From: Trichomonas vaginalis G3
Taxonomy: Eukaryota > Parabasalia > Trichomonadida > Trichomonadidae
DNA length: 64,000 nucleotides
Reading direction: 5' to 3'
NCBI RefSeq assembly: GCF_026262505.1
Contig: NC_067205.1
Coordinates: forward strand, 1,798,001 to 1,862,000
Shown here piece by piece: positions 58,072-64,000 of the stretch (positions within the stretch are counted from its first letter, which is position 1; every line of letters starts with the position of its first letter). Made by a program: the position numbers and the translations under genes. The notes beneath the pieces are model-generated. The model saw only the letters and a program-made list of their open reading frames with translations, did not search any database and was not told the DNA's origin.

Positions 58072-61000
58072 TTACATGTTTTTGGTCATCATTGTAAAGT
58101 CTGTAGCGATATCCGCGACTATCTTTGATGATAATTGAGAAATTTCTTTTCTGTTATCAAGCAACAAGTGGGAGAAACTGCATGCAAGGAAGTGCAAATG
58201 CCATCTCTGGCAGTCTTTAAGGTTTCCGAATGATTTTGGAGGTACTTTTACGTCTTTTAAGTACTTCATTACTTCAAAATCACCTTCTTCTACATATTTC
58301 TTAAGACAGAGAAGTAATTCTTCGAACACTTCGTCAAATACTTTTTGGGAGAATTCTTTTGAGTCATATTTCATATATTTTTCAAAAATATCAATTAAAA
58401 CTTTTGAATTATTACTAAATCTGCTAATTAAATAGACTTTGTCTTCTTTTTCTGCATTGGAGAAGCTGTTTATCATTGCGTCTATGGCCATTTTTGATAC
58501 TTCTCCGTTCTTTATTGAAATTTCTGTAAAAACTTTGAATAAGTCTGATGTTTCAAAGCTTTCAGAAAGAGAAATGGCCTTTTTAAGGAATGATGTAGCA
58601 GCAGGAAGTGAATAAATCTCAGAAAACGAGGAAACGAATAAAGATAAGTTTTCTTTTGGTAAATCATCCAAAGTCTTGGTTGCATTTGTCATTATGCAGT
58701 TTATCACATGTGTCTTACCACTTTTGAGTGCAATCTTGGCTAAAGATTTGCAAATTCTTTCTAAATAATTGTCTTCGATAGGTAAAAGTGATATGCAAGT
58801 GATAATGCACTTCTGACTAGTATTATTCACTATATTTTCACACGGTAGTGTCAGTGAAACTTTCTCTGAAATGTTCAGCCATTTGTCCAATAATGTTTCC
58901 GTGAGAAATTGTTTTTGGGTTGGAAGTGTTCTTTGTACTACTTTTCCGATTTCTGAGATGACAAAGTTGGACATTTGCTCTCTATCTAAGTACAGGTAAA
59001 CCAGTTTCTCAAAGGAATAAAGCAATAACTCTCTTATATCATTCGACATCAAATTACAAGGCATTACATCTTCGTAAAACCGCATACAGCTGGAGCATAT
59101 ATCAGGATCATCGCATATGGTCAGAAATGTGAAAACCTTCTCAATTAATAAAGGCCATAATTTTTTACGAAAACTTGCGAGGTTATCGAACTGAGGCCAG
59201 AAACTACAGACGCAGTGACCAATTTCGCACAGAGCGTGTTGGCTTACTGAGTACTTTTCGGCTGGAAAAGTGACATAACTTTCCAACAATTTTATTATAC
59301 AATTTTCTAAGAGATGAGGGAAAATCTCTTGAGGCATCTGCTGTGAGTTTGAAGTGAGCAGTGAGAAAAATGTTGACAAGGCACCGGATGACACGTCTGG
59401 CCTTGGATCGTTGAATAAAGTCATCATTAAAGACAAAATTTGTTTCCAAAGAACGGCATTCTTATTTACTTGAGAAACAATGTTCCATAAAAGGCCAATA
59501 GCAGTAAGAGCGATGTTTAAATCTGGGTTCTTGGCCGTATATTCAATTATCAAATTTATTATCGTCGACAAGAGCGGATCTGAGAGTTTTTGTAGGTGAT
59601 CCGTGCATATCGAGGTCAGAGTAGTGAATGCTGAGGAAATTGTGTTCGAATTATGAACACAATTCTGAATTTTGATTGATGACAAAAGAAATGGCCATCC
59701 TTTGTCAATGATGCTTCCGAAATGCTTGATAATAATGTTTAGTTGGTCAATGAGCTTAACCCTGGTCTCTGACGATGGTTTCCCTTCGAGATTTAAAATC
59801 ATTGAGTAACATTTCAAGATTTCTTGCTCTGTTTCGGATGAAACCATTTTGTTACTGACTATTCCCATGAGTTCAACAAGGGAAGAGCAGAGTTCGTCCT
59901 TTTCGAACAAAGAAGGAATTAATTCAAAAATATTATTCCAAATTTCAGTAAATTCACTTAAATGAAGTGGAATCATTGATGATAGGAACTGTATGGAAAA
60001 TGGGCTGCCGTTAATTAATATTTTTGATAAATTAATTAACTCAGATTTTGAAAGTTGAGTTGTGAATGCAGGATCTACTTTGGCTTCATCATATAGTGAT
60101 AGAGATCCGAATAATCTGTTATATATCTTAGAAAAATACTCTGGATGTGTGAAAAGAAGTTTTGAAACCAAATGATACGAAAAAACACGCTTTCCTTTGA
60201 ACCAAAAGCCTGTTTTTGAAGTATGTAGAAGAATATTTGCCTGTTCTTCTAAAGGATCTAGCGGATTTCTGAAAATTCTCTGTTGAGAAATAATTGAACA
60301 CAAAATTCTCAACAAAATCAATTGATATTCTGGGAAATCAGGAGTAAGTTCTGTAATAAGTCCATTGTAAGTACGGAAAACTGTTTCACAGCTGTTTTTA
60401 TTGCAAATTCTTAATAATTTGATAATAATTGATATAATTGGGCCAACTATGGTTTGTTTCTCAATCTCCTTGTTCGATATTAAGTAATTGACAAGGAGAA
60501 TTGAGATTTCGCATGGAAAAATTAACAAATTTTTTGATTCTTCAGTATTTTGAGAGAAATTGAAGTCAATTGGCCCTTCACACTGTTTAGTGTCTATGAT
60601 CGTGTCGAGTTTCTTCAATAAATCTGTAATTATTTCTAAATTTTTGAAATTAATAAAAAAGTTTTCATCTTCTAACAGCAATTCTCTAAAAAATGATAAA
60701 GAAATCACTTTTTTGTCTGATTCTGGTGCTAATAGTTCCAAATATTTGGTTAATAAATCGTTAATTGCTTCATATGAATCAGAATAAAACATTTTGCAAA
60801 AAGTAACATCTAAATGTATAACAGAGTTGGATATTGGTATGTTAGAAATACTATTCTCAACAATTTTTATAAATTGATGAGAAGTTTTCAAAAATGTTGA
60901 CTGTGTCATTAAAATTGCTTCCCAGAGCTTCACAAGTATGTCGAATGGAATGTTTGAAATGTGTAGCCACATCGAATTCTTTCCTAAAAGCAAGTTTACT

Positions 61001-61626
61001 ACATCATTTATGATTAAATACGCAATAACGCATAAAGGATCTGAAAATTTTGATGAAAGGCCATTTTTGACAATGACTTTCAATTTATTCTTATCTTCTG
61101 GATTTAAATTTTCGTATTTCGAAATTTGGATGAAATTGAACTCTGTTGAAATCATTTGTTGTATAGCTGCGTAGGATGAATTGACAACAATCGTATGCTT
61201 GCTAGATAAAAAGTTTAAAACAATTGAGCATAGAGATTTGATCAAATTTAAGTTAACTAAGTGTTTTTGAAGTGTACTTGACATGAATTGTATGATTTTT
61301 AGTGAAAATTCTATGTTGTCAATGTTATGGATTTGATCAAATTCGCGAATAATTGTTGATAGTGCAGAATCAACGAAAACATCATGAGAAATGCAGTCAA
61401 ATAGTATGTTAACTAGTGAATAAATAGTATTTGATGGTTTGTTGCTACGTAAGATTGAGGTGATAGCCTTAACAAAAGGAGATGTTCCGGTTGAAATTGG
61501 CAAATTCACCTGTTTTTGTGAAACCATTTGCAGAGATTCATTACATGGGCCTTTTATTTCTTCCGATTCCCTGAAGGATGTGAATTTTTTTAACTCAGTG
61601 CAAAGATGCGAAAATGATTCATCCAT
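58072..61626 (-). CDS. Large helical-repeat protein, Mon2/Arf-GEF-related
   Basis: 1184 residues, intact. Residues about 45-165 (SPFVKAITSILRSNKPSNTIYSLVNILFDCISH...LVNLNLIKSLCSIVLNFLSSKHTIVVNSSYAAIQQMIS) resemble the DCB domain of Mon2 and large Arf-GEFs, where TV-N-A-A-VRQL- appears in the same place. The remainder is a HEAT-like solenoid with no Sec7 catalytic domain, as in Mon2. Mon2 acts at the trans-Golgi in endosomal retrieval. The call rests on pattern and length (Mon2 is usually 1,600-1,700 residues). Other HEAT-repeat proteins remain possible. Confidence 0.5.
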   Translation of the reverse strand: MDESFSHLCTELKKFTSFRESEEIKGPCNESLQMVSQKQVNLPISTGTSPFVKAITSILRSNKPSNTIYSLVNILFDCISHDVFVDSALSTIIREFDQIHNIDNIEFSLKIIQFMSSTLQKHLVNLNLIKSLCSIVLNFLSSKHTIVVNSSYAAIQQMISTEFNFIQISKYENLNPEDKNKLKVIVKNGLSSKFSDPLCVIAYLIINDVVNLLLGKNSMWLHISNIPFDILVKLWEAILMTQSTFLKTSHQFIKIVENSISNIPISNSVIHLDVTFCKMFYSDSYEAINDLLTKYLELLAPESDKKVISLSFFRELLLEDENFFINFKNLEIITDLLKKLDTIIDTKQCEGPIDFNFSQNTEESKNLLIFPCEISILLVNYLISNKEIEKQTIVGPIISIIIKLLRICNKNSCETVFRTYNGLITELTPDFPEYQLILLRILCSIISQQRIFRNPLDPLEEQANILLHTSKTGFWFKGKRVFSYHLVSKLLFTHPEYFSKIYNRLFGSLSLYDEAKVDPAFTTQLSKSELINLSKILINGSPFSIQFLSSMIPLHLSEFTEIWNNIFELIPSLFEKDELCSSLVELMGIVSNKMVSSETEQEILKCYSMILNLEGKPSSETRVKLIDQLNIIIKHFGSIIDKGWPFLLSSIKIQNCVHNSNTISSAFTTLTSICTDHLQKLSDPLLSTIINLIIEYTAKNPDLNIALTAIGLLWNIVSQVNKNAVLWKQILSLMMTLFNDPRPDVSSGALSTFFSLLTSNSQQMPQEIFPHLLENCIIKLLESYVTFPAEKYSVSQHALCEIGHCVCSFWPQFDNLASFRKKLWPLLIEKVFTFLTICDDPDICSSCMRFYEDVMPCNLMSNDIRELLLYSFEKLVYLYLDREQMSNFVISEIGKVVQRTLPTQKQFLTETLLDKWLNISEKVSLTLPCENIVNNTSQKCIITCISLLPIEDNYLERICKSLAKIALKSGKTHVINCIMTNATKTLDDLPKENLSLFVSSFSEIYSLPAATSFLKKAISLSESFETSDLFKVFTEISIKNGEVSKMAIDAMINSFSNAEKEDKVYLISRFSNNSKVLIDIFEKYMKYDSKEFSQKVFDEVFEELLLCLKKYVEEGDFEVMKYLKDVKVPPKSFGNLKDCQRWHLHFLACSFSHLLLDNRKEISQLSSKIVADIATDFTMMTKNM

Positions 61627-61636
61627 AAAAAATTGA
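61627..61636 (-). promoter_or_regulatory. Initiator-like TCAATTTTTT
   Basis: On the minus strand TCAATTTTTT abuts ATG 61626, giving an almost leaderless transcript, as is usual in trichomonads. Confidence 0.55.
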
Positions 61637-62078
61637 AAATACTAGATTTTGGCCTAGTGAGTAAATCAATTCATAACATCAAATTATTTCAATATCTTAA
61701 AATAAAAAGCTCAGAAACCGAAATTATGAAAATGATATTTGGAGATTTACACTAATACTTCAAGCAATGAATTTTATATTAAGAGTGTATTTTATTCGTA
61801 CCATTATAGTCTCGTGTTTCTTAAATTTCAAATTCATATCAAAAAAAAGAAATCAGACAATTCACAGTACAGATCGGACATATCGATGATAGATATGTGA
61901 AATAACTCAAACATGGGAGTGAAATTAAACAACGTAAAACAAAAATTGCGAAATGTTTTTTTTTACTTTTCATCTCGAATTAGTAGTAAAATCCAAAGAT
62001 TTAAAGTAATTCAAAAACCATTTATAGAAAATTGGTGGTCACCAGTTTAATAAGAAACTTATTGACTTAGTGAAATTT
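61637..62078. other. AT-rich intergenic DNA
   Basis: No supported feature. Confidence 0.55.
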
Positions 62079-62927
62079 TTAGGCAGCTGGGGTTTCTGGG
62101 CCCTTCTGTCCGAGAGCATCGATAGCTGCCTTGATGTCAGAGAAGCCCTCAGAAGCGCGCTGGTCGTATTCCTGTTGCTTGTTTCTCATATCCTGGAACT
62201 GAGCGTAAGCCTGAGCGGACTGTTCAGCTGTTGGAGCTGTGACAATTCCTCTGTCTGGGTTGGCCATCTGGGACTTGATAACTGTGTCAAGAACGTTAAG
62301 GAAGCGTTCTGGGAGCTTGACAAGGCCGAGGACAGCTGGAGCAACAGCGATAGCAACAGCCTCAATAACATCGGACATCTGGATAGACTTTGTATCAAGG
62401 TACTGGATTTCCTGGTTCATTGTGCACTTGAAGAAGGAGGATTTGATCTTGGAAACAATGATCCAGTCTTTTGGCATAACGAAATCAACGTGGATCTTCA
62501 TGTTAGATACTCTAACGCCTTCGCCGCGTGTATCAGAGATGAATGGAGAGAATGTGTAGATGTACATGTAGAGGGAGCCAGAAGCCTTTTCGTATGAAAC
62601 TGTGTTGACCATGTTGTCGCAGTCGCCCCAAGCGTAGGATTCGAAGTCCTTGATATCTGTAAGATCGTTGATGATGTTTTGCTTGTGAGCCTGAACGATG
62701 GCTGACTGGTCAGCCATGATGTTGGAAATCATGCGGTCGATGTAGGCGCCGCAGCTTCTTGCAGCGATTGAGCGTGTGCCAACAGCAGAGTTGGAGTAGA
62801 ATTTGAAGAAACCTGTGCCCTTGCCAGATCCGACGATCTGTGTTGAGGACTGTGTCTTGAAAGCAGAGGCGATTTTAAGAGCGCCTGCAAGGCAAGAGAT
62901 GATACCAGAAGCAATTGCTAAAGCCAT
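62079..62927 (-). CDS. Unknown protein, likely highly expressed
   Basis: 282 residues, intact. Residues 1-23 (MALAIASGIISCLAGALKIA...) form an Ala/Gly-rich hydrophobic helix, a possible membrane anchor or uncleaved signal. A compact central domain follows (FESYAWGDCDNMVNTVSYEK, IHVDFVMPKDWIIVSKIKSSFF). A hydrophobic stretch (AVAIAVAPAVLGLVKL) and a Gln/Ala-rich helical tail ending ETPAA complete it. The gene is clearly richer in G/C at third positions than all neighbours, a mark of strong expression in such AT-rich genomes. Family not recognised. Confidence 0.75.
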   Translation of the reverse strand: MALAIASGIISCLAGALKIASAFKTQSSTQIVGSGKGTGFFKFYSNSAVGTRSIAARSCGAYIDRMISNIMADQSAIVQAHKQNIINDLTDIKDFESYAWGDCDNMVNTVSYEKASGSLYMYIYTFSPFISDTRGEGVRVSNMKIHVDFVMPKDWIIVSKIKSSFFKCTMNQEIQYLDTKSIQMSDVIEAVAIAVAPAVLGLVKLPERFLNVLDTVIKSQMANPDRGIVTAPTAEQSAQAYAQFQDMRNKQQEYDQRASEGFSDIKAAIDALGQKGPETPAA

Positions 62928-64000
62928 CTTAAAAGTTATGGCAAAAGCTTAACAAAACTCGTCAAAAACGGTTATTAGTGCGGTTTTTAGTATAGAAAAT
63001 ATCAACCGCCAAAAATAAGAATAGTAACTAGAATTCAAAGATTAGCGATTTTGATATTTATCCATGAAAATTTTTCATCTGAAAAATTGAATGTTAAATA
63101 TAAGAATAACACTATTTGCTGTGTATTGTTAAAATACCAAAAATGTTGATATAATTCAAAACAAATTAAAATCTAAATTCTATTGAGAATAATCGTACTA
63201 CCACAAAAATTAGTTTCGGAATAAATGTTGTTTACCTATATCCAATAATGGCAAACGGTTCAAAAAAAATTACATTTTGATCTGCATAAAATTTCACCTA
63301 TTTAATGAAATATTACTATTAACTATATAAATAACAAAAATGATTTCGCAACGATGTGACAGATTGAAAATACGGTTTGGAAAAAATGGTTCGTTGCAAA
63401 TATATCTTCGAATTGATATCTTTATCATATATATGATAAGCAGATCTTGGTTTTGTTGTAAACAGAAATTCATCAAAAGTGACACCTCAGAAAAGCTAAA
63501 ATATTGAATTTTTGGAACTTTTGATAGAGCAAGTTTTTAAATATTAATTAAAGTAAATGTATATTTTGTAAAGATTCTTTTTAATAAAAAAATAAAATTT
63601 TGAAGAAGAACACAAAATCTTCTGAAAAATAATATCACATAAACTCATATTATTTTCTAATATATAACTATTTTATATAAAAATCAAATTCAATGATCTT
63701 AAAAGCGAAGGATAAACCTCAAAATTTACGAATATAATGAGTGGGAATATAATGCTTATCTATCATAAAACCATATGAAATATCAATTTTTGCTTTACGC
63801 CTAATTTTTGACGACAATTAGCAAAAAATGTTAAATGTTAACACTCAGTCCATTTGAATATGAAAAATAAAATTGACTTTGATTAAATGTTTTTATTTAT
63901 CATGCAATTCTTCTTGCGACCAAAGATTTGAATAAAAGTTCAAAAAATAAGATAGCTTAAAAAATAATATACGGTAGTGTTTACTAATAGATGAATAGTA
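62928..64000. other. AT-rich intergenic DNA to window end
   Basis: No gene or RNA is supported. The single open frame (63294-63485, minus) is short and A/T-driven. Confidence 0.6.

Noticed and set aside
62070-62597. 175-codon plus-strand frame
   Set aside because: Antisense to the intact 282-residue gene with strong codon bias; the minus frame is the coding one.

Overview
The window looks like a trichomonad parabasalid genome (Trichomonas/Tritrichomonas type; species not decided). It is AT-rich, its genes are uninterrupted, and several genes start within about 20 bases of an initiator-like TCA-pyrimidine-T-rich motif. It encodes a probable initiator-binding (IBD) protein, a TAF5-like protein and a DUF3447/ankyrin protein, all typical of this group. 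About half the window is virus-like mobile DNA.

Positions 1-6949 hold damaged, partly misassembled pieces of the same virus family. Positions 1-3942 are an inverted, frameshifted copy of an element interior (helicase to capsid). Positions 4060-6949 hold two left ends facing each other across a 25-N gap. Positions 6951-7583 are a fragment of a host coiled-coil gene, split by a 345-bp repeat that has 10-bp target duplications.

Positions 7584-30971 are one nearly complete Maverick/Polinton-like integrated virus of 23.4 kb. It has terminal inverted repeats of about 190 bp that begin with A-tract plus GGTAGTGGGG, and a 6-bp target duplication AAATCA. Rightward genes are two structural candidates, a probable double jelly-roll major capsid protein, a penton candidate, an SF3/D5-like helicase and an A32-like packaging ATPase. 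Mostly leftward genes follow: a KilA-N protein, a T5orf172/GIY-YIG protein, an HNH endonuclease, two proteins with membrane-active-peptide character, a phage-type tail fibre, a Dam-type methylase, and a retroviral-type integrase on the plus strand. I found no protein-primed DNA polymerase B. The element is rich in hairpin repeats: the TIR hairpin, AGATCT palindromes, a 25-bp tandem array and a 54-bp tandem array. The logic is a virus: integrase and TIRs for insertion, helicase for replication, ATPase plus capsid proteins for the particle, and fibre and amphipathic peptides for attachment and entry. Many of its genes carry single-base frameshifts, while nearly all the neighbouring host genes do not.

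Positions 31012-64000 are host DNA. Genes include an IBD-like protein, a ubiquilin-like protein, a PP4/PP6-type phosphatase, a GNAT acetyltransferase, two unknown proteins, a divergent PPP phosphatase, a TAF5-like WD40 protein, an EF-hand/WD40 protein, a decayed iron alcohol dehydrogenase joined to an ankyrin remnant, a 1.27-kb DNA-transposon-like element with perfect 27-bp inverted ends, a DUF3447/ankyrin gene, a FRAG1/DRAM-type membrane protein, a Mon2-like helical-repeat protein and an abundant-looking unknown protein. A second copy of the 345-bp repeat lies at 33363-33729. Long AT-rich spacers separate the genes.
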